A stretch of DNA of 64,000 nucleotides from Rheinheimera sp. Its GTDB lineage: Bacteria; Pseudomonadota; Gammaproteobacteria; Enterobacterales; Alteromonadaceae. The first letter of the stretch is position 1; each line of letters opens with the position of its first letter. The position numbers and the translations under genes are program-made. Where the stretch lies: assembly GCA_003482455.1 (NCBI GenBank), contig DMYW01000059.1:1-64000 (forward strand), read 5' to 3'. Below the pieces are notes generated by a model that was not told where the DNA came from, made no database searches, and worked only from the letters and a program-made list of their open reading frames with translations. Positions 52,134 through 59,489 of this stretch are shown here, in pieces.

Positions 52134-52821
52134 GAGGGCGCAGCGCATCAAGCGCTAATTCCCCCAGCTGCACCTTGCCAATGGCGACCCGCTGTAAATC
52201 CAGCACTTTCAGGCCAACCGCCCGGCACATATAACGAATTTGGCGGTTTTTCCCTTCATGCAGTTGCATTTGCAGCAAAGCGCCAGTCGCTTGGTGCTGC
52301 AGCACTTCAACTTGGCACGGCTGCGGTTGCACTGTGTGCGGCCCCACTTGGTAGGCGGGGCCTGCTTGTAAGCGCTGCACTACTTCCGTCGACAGCGTTC
52401 CTTGCACCTGCACTTGATAGGTTTTGCACAGCAAGTGCTGCGGGTGCATCAGTTGCTGCGTCAGTTGCCCGTCAGTGCACAACAACATCAAACCATGACT
52501 GTCTTTATCCAGCCGGCCAACCGGATGAGTGCCCGATGGCAAGCCTTGCAAACGTTGCCACACGCTATCGGCGCGGCCTTGGCGGACATTGCAATCGACT
52601 CCGACGGGTTTGTGCCACGCCCACACCTGGCAGGCAGCGGCTGGTGGCATCAGTGGTTTGCCCGCAAGCTGAACCTGATCGGTTGGCGTCAGTTGGGTCA
52701 GTGGCGATGCGCTGTGGCCATTGACGGTCACCTGCAAGGCCGCAAACTGCGCCAGCACTTGGCTGCGCGAACCAAACCCGGCTTTGGACAAGTACTGCCA
52801 TACTCGCATCTCAGCCACCAA
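52087..52821 (-). CDS. RNA pseudouridine synthase, RluF/RsuA family
   Basis: About 244 aa. The N-terminal S4 RNA-binding domain (MRVWQYLSKAGFGSRS) is followed by the catalytic domain: HKPVGVDC motif I, GRLDKDSHGLMLLC with the catalytic Asp, and EGKNRQIRYMC. The RLDKDS form and overall size resemble RluF (23S rRNA U2604), but RluB/RluE/RsuA cannot be excluded from sequence alone. GTG 52821 lies inside the end of the Hsp70-like gene. ATG 52809 just after its stop is the alternative. Overlaps the MFS gene tail-to-tail by 47 bp. Confidence 0.85.
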   Translation of the reverse strand: MVAEMRVWQYLSKAGFGSRSQVLAQFAALQVTVNGHSASPLTQLTPTDQVQLAGKPLMPPAAACQVWAWHKPVGVDCNVRQGRADSVWQRLQGLPSGTHPVGRLDKDSHGLMLLCTDGQLTQQLMHPQHLLCKTYQVQVQGTLSTEVVQRLQAGPAYQVGPHTVQPQPCQVEVLQHQATGALLQMQLHEGKNRQIRYMCRAVGLKVLDLQRVAIGKVQLGELALDALRPLSAAELLQLQAAAAT

Positions 52822-54106
52822 ACATCCGCTGCGCTATGCTGCACAGGCCTTTGCCGACCGAGCCGAATTGATCGCCACGAATTTGTGGCACATTCGGCAG
52901 TAATTCATGTAACAAATCGCGCAAGCCTGCAATGGCTGAGGCACCGCCTGTGATAAAAATCGCATCGGGCCTGGTTTGCGCTTGCGCCAGTGTTTGTTCC
53001 ACTAATTTCCGAATACCGTTCAGTTCCAAATAGAGAGCACTCGACAGTTGTGTCGCGGTCAGTTCGGCCTGCAGCTTTGCTTCTAATGGGCTTAAATCCA
53101 CCACACAGCTGGTTTGGCTCGACAACGCAATTTTAGCGCGCTCGGCTTGTTGCACTAATTCGTAACTCAAATGCTGGCGATACAACTTGTTGAAACGAAT
53201 GATTTTTAAAGGGTCATCGCTGATTTCCAGCAGCCGCGCTAGCTCTTTGGCGGTGCTGGCTTGGTAAAACCTTTCTTGGGCGTGAATGTCGATAATGCTC
53301 ACGGCGTCACTAAACAGCGACGCCGGCAGCGGTTTCCCGGTTTGATCTAAACTGCCGCGGCCAACCAAGGGCATCAAGCCGTAAATCGCCAGTTTGATGT
53401 CCATATCGACACCGCCAATGCGCCGTCCCGCATGCGCCAGTAAATCGCTACTGCGGTCTAGCCGCTGACGCAGCGCTGGGCCTAAACGAATCATGCTCAA
53501 GTCTGACGTACCGCCGCCGATATCCACTACAAGCACCAGTTGTTCTTGCGTTAAGGTACGCTCGTATTCGATCGCCGCAGCGACTGGTTCATAGGCAAAT
53601 TCGACATGGCGAAAACCAGCACTGGCGGCTGCTTGGCGCAAAATAGCTTCGGCGCGGTCATCACCAACGGCACCATCGATGCCTTGAAAGTGGATAGGGC
53701 GGCCGAGCACCACATGCTCGGTATTTTGCGGCAGTTGGCCGGCGATCTTTGACAGCAACAAGCCACACACTTGTTGGTAGACCACGGACTGCGACGGCGT
53801 TAAGCGCGAGCCGAGCATAGATTTCGGCGAACGGATAAACACGCCACCCAGTGGGTCTTGGCTGTAGCGTTGATGCGCTTGTTGACCCAAATGCACCGGC
53901 GCTTGTTGGCGCAGCAACAAGGCGAGGGCAGGCGCTATGTAGTCCTCGTCGTCTGGATCGTCAGGTTGTGGCCGTTCGATATAAAGCGCTGAACTTAAGT
54001 AGGTATTGTCACCGTCGAGCGGTGTTAACCAAGGTTCACCATTGGCCTGTACCCAACCGGCGGTGCAGTTTGACGTGCCAAAATCGATCCCAGCGTACTG
54101 CGGCAT
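52811..54106 (-). CDS. yegD: YegD-like Hsp70 family ATPase
   Basis: 431-aa Hsp70-type nucleotide-binding domain without the C-terminal peptide-binding domain, as in E. coli YegD. Visible features are GIDFGTSNCTAGW (phosphate 1), VVDIGGGTSDLS (phosphate 2) and FITGGASAI (adenosine site). The role is unknown; it may be a putative chaperone-like ATPase. It reads towards the pseudouridine synthase and overlaps its start by about 11 bp. It is divergent from the flagellar FlgO operon. Confidence 0.87.
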   Translation of the reverse strand: MPQYAGIDFGTSNCTAGWVQANGEPWLTPLDGDNTYLSSALYIERPQPDDPDDEDYIAPALALLLRQQAPVHLGQQAHQRYSQDPLGGVFIRSPKSMLGSRLTPSQSVVYQQVCGLLLSKIAGQLPQNTEHVVLGRPIHFQGIDGAVGDDRAEAILRQAAASAGFRHVEFAYEPVAAAIEYERTLTQEQLVLVVDIGGGTSDLSMIRLGPALRQRLDRSSDLLAHAGRRIGGVDMDIKLAIYGLMPLVGRGSLDQTGKPLPASLFSDAVSIIDIHAQERFYQASTAKELARLLEISDDPLKIIRFNKLYRQHLSYELVQQAERAKIALSSQTSCVVDLSPLEAKLQAELTATQLSSALYLELNGIRKLVEQTLAQAQTRPDAIFITGGASAIAGLRDLLHELLPNVPQIRGDQFGSVGKGLCSIAQRMFGG

Positions 54107-54224
54107 GAGAAGGTCCTGTGTCGAAGGTCAAAACCTTCAGTATACCGATGCGCGCAGTCGCTGCCCAGCAAAGGTCGCCTAGTTGCCGCTTTGCTAGGCA
54201 ACACAGAACAGAACCAACGGAAAC

Positions 54225-54240
54225 TGGCAAGAAATTTGCT
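54225..54240 (+). promoter_or_regulatory. Sigma-54 promoter of the FlgO-domain operon
   Basis: TGGCAA-N5-TTGCT has GG and GC elements exactly 10 bp apart, one base off the preferred -24 half and a permitted T at the last position. It lies about 85 bp before the first FlgO-domain gene in the 219-bp divergent gap, and fits FlrA/FlrC-type control of flagellar genes. Confidence 0.65.
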
Positions 54241-54325
54241 GGGCAGCTAGAGAGAACACGCTTTGACTGCGCGTCAAAGCCCGCGAATAAAGCGTCAGCC
54301 GGCGAGCTGATGAAGGAGAGCCACC

Positions 54326-54970
54326 ATGCGACATGCAGGGCAACGCATTATTTTTTTGCTGACGCTGTTTGGGTTGTCAGCGTGCCAATCGGCTATCGAT
54401 GAACAAGTCGAGCGGCAGCTCAGTGCCGCCGGTGTGCAACAAGTTGCCGCTGTACAAACCGGTGAGCCGCTGAAAGTCGAAGGCCCGCTGCTGTATTACA
54501 CCGAACGCGTCGCCGATCGGCTGTTCACTGGCCTCAAGCCGTTGGTTCGCGGGCCGGTGGCAGTCGTCAGTTTTACCGAGCTGCGCAGCTTAGCGCCCGA
54601 TCCGTACAACGTCACACTGAATATGCTGGGCTTGCAACTGCAAGAAAGCATGCTGACGGTGGCGACGCAGCGCGGCTACCAAGTCAAAGAATTGCGCCTT
54701 GGCCAATCGGTGCAAATGTATGCCGACCATGAGCGGATGTTGACTCGGCAACTGACCGAGCTCGCGGCCGAACAATCGGTGCGCTATATCATTGTCGGCA
54801 CTTTAAATCAGTCTGAGCAATACACCATGGTCAATGCACGGATGGTGGATGTGCAAAGCAATCAAGTGGTGGCCGCGGCGTCCGATATAGTGCCGTCGCA
54901 AGTGCTTGGCACCACAGAACAAGTCCAATTACGCCAACAACGTCTTTATCGCAACAGCGGTGCGCAATAG
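54326..54970 (+). CDS. FlgO-domain lipoprotein (paralogue 1)
   Basis: 214-aa lipoprotein (lipobox LSAC). The FlgO domain covers most of the mature chain: VAVVSFTELRSL, LGLQLQESMLTVA, and YIIVGTLNQSEQYTMVNARMVDVQSNQVVAAA. FlgO proteins are outer-membrane lipoproteins associated with the polar-flagellum basal structure in Vibrio. This copy lacks the exact NINHYV and DFKTTDYIRV segments seen in canonical FlgO (the next gene), so it is a divergent paralogue. AAGGAG lies before the ATG. First of three co-directional genes. Confidence 0.8.
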   Translation: MRHAGQRIIFLLTLFGLSACQSAIDEQVERQLSAAGVQQVAAVQTGEPLKVEGPLLYYTERVADRLFTGLKPLVRGPVAVVSFTELRSLAPDPYNVTLNMLGLQLQESMLTVATQRGYQVKELRLGQSVQMYADHERMLTRQLTELAAEQSVRYIIVGTLNQSEQYTMVNARMVDVQSNQVVAAASDIVPSQVLGTTEQVQLRQQRLYRNSGAQ

Positions 54971-54985
54971 CTAAAGGAGTGATGT

Positions 54986-55705
54986 ATGAAACCTATCGTA
55001 GTTGCCTCGGCAATCCTGATGCTGACCAGTTGCGCCTCGATGGAAAAATGGGAAGCGGCGATGGACGACAAAGCGCAGTCGGATGTTGCTTTGCAAGAGG
55101 GTGGTACAGCACCGCAAGCGGCGGCTGCGCCGACGTCCGCGTATGCCACGCCGCTGGCCTATAACGGTGCCGCCTATCAAGCCACGCGGATGCAACAACA
55201 AGCGCAAGTGGCCAGTTATCAGGCGCCGCTGCCGGTCAATATCAACCATTATGTGCAAGGCATGATGCAGGATTTGATCGCCAACTTAGACCAGGTGCGT
55301 CCGCAAATGGTGATTGGCGTGACCAGTTTTGTCTATTTAGACAGTGCGTACGATGAAACCAACTTGCTGGGCAATCAGTTGTCTGAAAGCTTTATGCATG
55401 AAGTACATCAGTTTGGCCTCGGCGTCGTTGATTTCAAAACCACCGATTATATTCGGGTGACGCCAGCGGGCGATTTTGTGTTTAGTCGCGATTTCACCGA
55501 ACTAAAAGAAGAGCAGCCAATTGAGTTTGTCCTTGGCGGCACTTTAGTGCAGCACCAAGGCGGCACGTTGGTCAATGCGCGGTTAGTATCGGTAGCGTCT
55601 AAGCAAGTTCTCGCCACAGCGCAAGGCTTTATTCCACAACCTGTGGTTGAAGCGCTGCACCAGTCGGGCATGCCGGACAAGCTGCTGTTAAAGCAAGGGG
55701 AATAA
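54986..55705 (+). CDS. flgO: FlgO, flagellar outer-membrane lipoprotein
   Basis: 239-aa lipoprotein (lipobox LTSC). An Ala/Gln-rich linker (about residues 30-85) leads to the FlgO domain, with NINHYVQGMMQDL, VGVTSFVYLDS-like IGVTSFVYLD, LLGNQLSESF, HQFGLGVVDFKTTDYIRV and SRDFTEL. These match the Vibrio FlgO pattern best among the three paralogues. FlgO is needed for stable polar-flagellum assembly and full motility. AAAGGAG lies before the ATG, 15 bp after the previous gene. Confidence 0.86.
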   Translation: MKPIVVASAILMLTSCASMEKWEAAMDDKAQSDVALQEGGTAPQAAAAPTSAYATPLAYNGAAYQATRMQQQAQVASYQAPLPVNINHYVQGMMQDLIANLDQVRPQMVIGVTSFVYLDSAYDETNLLGNQLSESFMHEVHQFGLGVVDFKTTDYIRVTPAGDFVFSRDFTELKEEQPIEFVLGGTLVQHQGGTLVNARLVSVASKQVLATAQGFIPQPVVEALHQSGMPDKLLLKQGE

Positions 55706-55706
55706 C

Positions 55707-56537
55707 ATGAAGCAACTAAGCGTCGCCTTGCTGATGCTACTGACCGGTTGTAGTCAGTTGTGCAGCTGTAAAAACGAACAAACCAGTCAGCCAATGACCA
55801 ATGAAGCCGCAAGCGACGTGGTGGCTGACACGGCGAGTGAGCCGCCCAAAGATCCCAATGAGTTTTATGTTAAACCGATGCGGGGGGCCGGCGAAGCCGA
55901 ATACACGCCGGCGCAGCCATCGCAACTGGATCGGGTGGCACAAGATCCAAACGCTAAACCGTTTTTGGCGGTAACGCCGCAAACAGCGCCACCGCTGCTG
56001 ACTCGCAAGTTGTTGCCTTCAGAAATTGCCGCGGCGCAACAAGGTCAATTGCCTGCGCTAGCTGCCGATGGCGTGCCGTTGTCGCCTTACGCGCAATTGC
56101 CTTATAGCAAGGTGCAGTTGACCGATTATGCCGCGCAGATGGTCTTCAAATTGGCCAATTTTAGTGAGCTCAAAGGCGCCAAAGTCGGGGTGACCAGCTT
56201 TGTCGAATTTGATGAAACGCTCGAGCGCAGCAATCCATTGGGGAATCAATTTGCTGAAGCCTTGGCGACTTTGCTACCGCAATATGGCGTGGATGTGATT
56301 GAGTACAAATTGACTCGCGGCATTATCATCCGTCCCGATGGTGATTTTGCGATGTCGCGGGATGTGAAGAAACTGTACCAGCAAGTGGGCATGGATTACG
56401 TGCTGACGGGCACCTTAGTGACAACCCGGCGCGGCGTGCAAATCAATAGTCGGGTGGTCTCGGTGGATGGGCAGAAAGTCATCGCCTCGGCGTCGACCTT
56501 GTTGCCACATCAAGTTCTGCAACAAATCCAGCCTTAA
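55707..56537 (+). CDS. FlgO-domain lipoprotein (paralogue 3)
   Basis: 276-aa lipoprotein (lipobox LTGC) with a long N-terminal low-complexity linker (about residues 20-130, acidic then Pro/Gln-rich), followed by a FlgO domain: LTDYAAQMVFKLANF, VGVTSFVEFDETLERSNPLGNQFAEAL, and GDFAMSRDVKKLY. A single base separates it from flgO. Three tandem FlgO-domain genes are more than the one usually found in Vibrio, suggesting duplication and divergence. The next element downstream is a tRNA gene. Confidence 0.8.
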   Translation: MKQLSVALLMLLTGCSQLCSCKNEQTSQPMTNEAASDVVADTASEPPKDPNEFYVKPMRGAGEAEYTPAQPSQLDRVAQDPNAKPFLAVTPQTAPPLLTRKLLPSEIAAAQQGQLPALAADGVPLSPYAQLPYSKVQLTDYAAQMVFKLANFSELKGAKVGVTSFVEFDETLERSNPLGNQFAEALATLLPQYGVDVIEYKLTRGIIIRPDGDFAMSRDVKKLYQQVGMDYVLTGTLVTTRRGVQINSRVVSVDGQKVIASASTLLPHQVLQQIQP

Positions 56538-56622
56538 GCCTTTCTTTCTATTGCTGAAATTTTCAGCGCTTGTCCGAGGGTTGGTTCACAGCCAGCCCTC
56601 GCTCTGGTAGACTTTCGCCGAT

Positions 56623-56698
56623 TGCCCTGTAGTTAAACTGGATATAACGGGTGCCTCCTAAGCGCCAGTCGTGAGTTCGAGTCTCGCCAGGGCAGCCA
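56623..56698 (+). tRNA. tRNA-Arg (anticodon CCU)
   Basis: A complete cloverleaf can be folded. Acceptor TGCCCTG/CAGGGCA (7 bp, U1-A72), D arm with GTTAAACTGGATATAAC, anticodon stem GGTGC/GCGCC with loop CTCCTAA (anticodon CCT), T stem GTGAG/CTCGC with loop TTCGAGT, discriminator G73 and encoded CCA (56696-56698). It lies between the FlgO operon and the convergent flgT, ending 16 bp before the flgT stop. It reads the rare AGG arginine codon. Confidence 0.93.
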
Positions 56699-56706
56699 TT
56701 CTCTGT

Positions 56707-56729
56707 TGCATCACTAAGGTTGTGATGCA
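56707..56729. other. 8-bp hairpin between tRNA-Arg and flgT 3' end
   Basis: TGCATCAC / GTGATGCA perfect 8-bp stem with a 7-nt loop, overlapping the flgT stop codon. It may help end the tRNA or flgT transcript, but no T-run follows on either strand. Confidence 0.4.
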
Positions 56730-57916
56730 GTAGTGCCACTGTCGTCTTCTGGGTCTTCCACTTCAAATTCATCAACGATCGGCGTGGTTGGGTTAGCCAA
56801 ATCGCCGGGTTGGATATTGGCCAGCATCGCGTTATCGACTGTTTCAGCCCAGGCCGCTTCGCTGCTTAGTTGCGTCACTTTCACCGTGATTGAAGTGTCC
56901 GCCAATAACGATTGGGCGCGACCAAAGCGGTCCGGCATCTCGCGTCGATGCAGCAGTTTGAAGGTGTCGCCAACTTTCACGCCATGCGCTTTGCCGATGC
57001 TCAGCAGCACTTGTGGGCCATCCACGTCGACAATTTCCGCTTGCAGCGGCTCGCAGCGGATCGCTTCTTCGACATCCATCGCGGCAGCGTTAAGCACGCG
57101 TTCGGCAGCTTGGCCGTAATCACTTTGCCAAAAGCGATGGTTTTTCGGATCTAATTTGGTGGTTTTGCGATAGGTCCAAACGGCGGACGTTTGGTATTTT
57201 TGCTCGAGCACTACCCGTTCTTCGGCCAAATCAAACACCAATACATTCAGATGGTAGAAGCGTTCGCGGTCCGGGTCACTCCAAAAGCTCCAATTGGTGC
57301 CTTCACGGTTCCCCAACGACACATCGTCAAGCCGCGCCGTGAGAATGTAACGTGCGCCATATTGCTGCTGAATGGCTTTACGCTCAGCATAAGTCAATGC
57401 ACGCACATCCAATGGGTTATTCAGAGGAGCAGGCCAGCTGCTGTGGGTGATCTCTTTGAGTTTATCCGTGAACAACTCGCCGCTCACTGTGCCCAAATCA
57501 AACAAATCGCCAATCACCGCCTGTTCGGCTTCTTTTAACCGAAATGGTGTGATCAACAGCTTCTTTTTATAAGCAAGGGTGGGGCAACTGCTTTTTTGCG
57601 GTTCGATATCGGCGCGAATGGTCACTTCGTAATAGCCATTGCGAGTGGTTTCCGACACCAACTGTACTTGTTGTACTTCGCCGGTGGCTTGCACTTGCAG
57701 ACGTTCTTGCGTCAAAAGTCCGTCAGTGACTTCTTGCAAACTGCGCACGCTGACGCCCGCAAACAACATGGCGCGTTTGACGGCGTCTTCGGTGGCTTGT
57801 TGACGGGCTTTGGCACTGTCGCCGCTGCGGATCATCGCTTGCCCAGTCGTTTCATACCATTGGGCCTGCACAGAACCTGCAAGTAGCGCAAACACTAGCG
57901 GGCTGTATCGAAACAT
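56714..57916 (-). CDS. flgT: Flagellar H-ring protein FlgT
   Basis: About 400-aa periplasmic protein with a signal peptide ending GSVQA. FlgT forms the H ring around the polar-flagellar basal body in Vibrio. The FlgT N-terminal domain (WYETTGQAMIRSGDSAKAR), middle domain (LLITPFRLKEAEQ and YGARYILTARLDDVSLG) and C-terminal domain (HGVKVGDTFKLLHRRE) are all recognisable. An acidic tail ends the protein. ATG 57916 has AGGAG at 7 nt. The frame open to 57943 has no comparable site. It is divergent from flgP, with back-to-back sigma-54 sites in the gap. Confidence 0.92.
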   Translation of the reverse strand: MFRYSPLVFALLAGSVQAQWYETTGQAMIRSGDSAKARQQATEDAVKRAMLFAGVSVRSLQEVTDGLLTQERLQVQATGEVQQVQLVSETTRNGYYEVTIRADIEPQKSSCPTLAYKKKLLITPFRLKEAEQAVIGDLFDLGTVSGELFTDKLKEITHSSWPAPLNNPLDVRALTYAERKAIQQQYGARYILTARLDDVSLGNREGTNWSFWSDPDRERFYHLNVLVFDLAEERVVLEQKYQTSAVWTYRKTTKLDPKNHRFWQSDYGQAAERVLNAAAMDVEEAIRCEPLQAEIVDVDGPQVLLSIGKAHGVKVGDTFKLLHRREMPDRFGRAQSLLADTSITVKVTQLSSEAAWAETVDNAMLANIQPGDLANPTTPIVDEFEVEDPEDDSGTTASQP

Positions 57917-57982
57917 CAGTATCTCCTGCATCGCATAACGCATGCGTTGTCAGTGTCAGGCATGCGGCTCTCTAGCGGCGAA

Positions 57983-57998
57983 TGCAATCCTCATGCCT
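57983..57998 (-). promoter_or_regulatory. Sigma-54 promoter of flgT
   Basis: On the minus strand AGGCAT-N5-TTGCA, with GG and GC 10 bp apart. It has a perfect TTGCA -12 half and two deviations in the -24 half. It is about 65 bp upstream of flgT and divergent from the flgP sigma-54 site 43 bp away. Confidence 0.6.
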
Positions 57999-58040
57999 TT
58001 TCAGCAAAAGATCTGGTTTAGCGCCATGAAACTTAAAGAT

Positions 58041-58056
58041 TGGCGTGAAATCTGCA
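58041..58056 (+). promoter_or_regulatory. Sigma-54 promoter of flgP
   Basis: TGGCGT-N5-CTGCA, GG and GC exactly 10 bp apart. It is about 80 bp upstream of flgP. Together with the minus-strand site at 57983 it makes a divergent sigma-54 control region. Confidence 0.62.
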
Positions 58057-58137
58057 AGGAATTGCCGCAGCACGCTGGGAAATGTTTGCTGTGAGTGATT
58101 GCAAGCAGCAGTCCAGTTTTGAACCAAGGGGTTGCCC

Positions 58138-58590
58138 ATGAGAACTATTTTATTGCTACTAAGTCTTGGCTTATTTTCAGGTTGCTCGACTTTTTTCGAC
58201 CGGGAAGTGCAATACGAATCAGTACCACCGGATAATTTCCCGGTGCTGCGCGCAGTTGGTTATGCGCCATTAGCTGCGCAAAAAGCCGATACCGAAGAGC
58301 AGCGTATGCTGATGGCAATGAAAGCATCCAAACTCGAAGCCTTGCGTGAATTAGCCGAGCAAGTGTACGGGCAAAAAATCGATTACAAAGTAACGATGCA
58401 ACAAGCCGTGATGGGCAACGAAAAACTAAGGGCATCGTTGCAAGGCGTTATTCGCGGCGCACGTGTTGTCAAAACCTATCCAGTCGGCGAGTTTTATGCC
58501 ACAGAAATGGAGTTGGATTTTAAGCAAGTCTATGATTTATATCAGAACTCTCAGCCAGTGCGTCGAATTAAATCGGTGAAGTATTATTGA
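58138..58590 (+). CDS. flgP: Flagellar outer-membrane lipoprotein FlgP (LPP20 family)
   Basis: About 150-aa lipoprotein (lipobox FSGC) of the LPP20/FlgP family. Characteristic segments are RAVGYAPLAAQ, AMKASKLEALRELAEQVYG and GVIRGARVVKTYPVGEFYATEMELD. FlgP surrounds the outer-membrane part of the flagellar basal body and is needed for motility in Vibrio and Campylobacter. ATG 58138 has AAGGGG at good spacing. The frame opens at TTG 58132 without a better site. Monocistronic and followed by a very strong terminator. Confidence 0.9.
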   Translation: MRTILLLLSLGLFSGCSTFFDREVQYESVPPDNFPVLRAVGYAPLAAQKADTEEQRMLMAMKASKLEALRELAEQVYGQKIDYKVTMQQAVMGNEKLRASLQGVIRGARVVKTYPVGEFYATEMELDFKQVYDLYQNSQPVRRIKSVKYY

Positions 58591-58600
58591 TAAAGCCGTG

Positions 58601-58649
58601 TAAAGCAGATAAAAAAACGGGCCCTGAGCCCGTTTTTTTATCTGCTTTA
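58601..58649. terminator. 22-bp perfect-stem bidirectional terminator
   Basis: Left arm 58601-58622 and right arm 58628-58649 are perfectly complementary over 22 bp with a 5-nt loop (CCTGA). The stem contains an A7/T7 block next to CGGGC/GCCCG. It lies between convergent flgP and flgN and should work in both directions. Confidence 0.9.
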
Positions 58650-58663
58650 GCCAGCCACAAGAC

Positions 58664-59095
58664 TTAGGCTTTGATGCCTTTGCCGACCGAATCCAGTGAC
58701 GGTTTGCCTTTGGCATTGTACGTTAATCCCGATTTGCCACGTTGATTCAGCAGCTCATGTTTGTAGCGCTCAATGACCAATTGGCTTTGTTCGACCGCTT
58801 GACGATTGATTTCGTTTTGCTCTTTACATCGTGTCAGCATGGCATCAAGTTGCGCCACGCAATGTCTAAAATCATCTCGCTGTTTAGCACTCGCTAATTC
58901 AGGATGTTGGCTGATTTGTTGATCGACGGCTTGAATCGCATCCAGCGCAGTCGCTTTGCGGACGGTATTTTGTTCGAGCGCCGCGACATCACGCTTGCCA
59001 ATAATGGTTAATTCATTTTCTAGAAGCAACAAAAGCACCGTGAGGTGCTCTTGTTGTTGGTTTAGCAGGGTACTGAGGGCGGTGTCTTGTTTCAT
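58664..59095 (-). CDS. flgN: Flagellar chaperone FlgN
   Basis: 143-aa all-helical coiled-coil protein of the FlgN family, with the pattern LLNQQQEHLTVLLLLLENE near the N-terminus (in two parts) and LDAMLTRCKEQNEINRQAVEQS in the C-terminal half. FlgN chaperones the hook-associated proteins FlgK and FlgL before export. It overlaps flgM by 4 bp, so the two are translationally coupled in the usual flgM-flgN order. Confidence 0.88.
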   Translation of the reverse strand: MKQDTALSTLLNQQQEHLTVLLLLLENELTIIGKRDVAALEQNTVRKATALDAIQAVDQQISQHPELASAKQRDDFRHCVAQLDAMLTRCKEQNEINRQAVEQSQLVIERYKHELLNQRGKSGLTYNAKGKPSLDSVGKGIKA

Positions 59096-59415
59096 TTGCG
59101 TCCGAATAAATCGCCTTCAAATTGAACAATGCGCCGCGCCAGTTGCTCTACGTTCACTTTATATTTGCCTTCGGCAATTGCTGCCTTGATTTTGTCGACC
59201 TTTTCTTGGTCCACACCAGAACTAGCGCTGGCTTTTTCTGCTGCTTTGCTAAATTGTTGCGCTTGTGCTGTCAGCGATACTGTGTCCTGACGCTGCGCTG
59301 GTGATGCAACCGCTTGTTGCTGTTGTTGCACCAACTGCTGTTTCTGAATGTTTTGATCTACCTTGTCATTTTTGACGGCAGGTGATTGCACATTCTGATT
59401 GATATTAATTGCCAT
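59092..59415 (-). CDS. flgM: Anti-sigma-28 factor FlgM
   Basis: 107-aa protein. The N-terminal half is Gln-rich and probably disordered. The C-terminal sigma-28 binding helices carry VDKIKAAIAEGKYKV and LARRIVQFEGDLF. FlgM holds FliA (sigma-28) inactive until hook completion, when it is exported. A GAGGGG site precedes the ATG and a sigma-28 promoter lies just upstream, giving autoregulation as known in enterics and Vibrio. Confidence 0.92.
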   Translation of the reverse strand: MAININQNVQSPAVKNDKVDQNIQKQQLVQQQQQAVASPAQRQDTVSLTAQAQQFSKAAEKASASSGVDQEKVDKIKAAIAEGKYKVNVEQLARRIVQFEGDLFGRK

Positions 59416-59455
59416 TTTGCCACCCCTCTGACCCGCTGGTCTCTGCTTAACTCTT

Positions 59456-59482
59456 GTAACGGCAGACCAGAGAAAAACTTTA
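59456..59482 (-). promoter_or_regulatory. Sigma-28 (FliA) promoter of flgMN
   Basis: On the minus strand TAAAGTTT-N11-GCCGTTAC: the -35 half is a perfect match to the FliA consensus, the spacer is the standard 11 bp, and the -10 half matches 6 of 8 to GCCGATAA. It lies between flgA and flgM, about 40 bp upstream of the flgM start. Confidence 0.72.
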
Positions 59483-59489
59483 GGACTAA

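Noticed and set aside
56623..56730. Genomic island attachment site at the tRNA-Arg 3' end
   Set aside because: No integrase, no repeated tRNA fragment and no composition change is seen on either side within the flagellar cluster.
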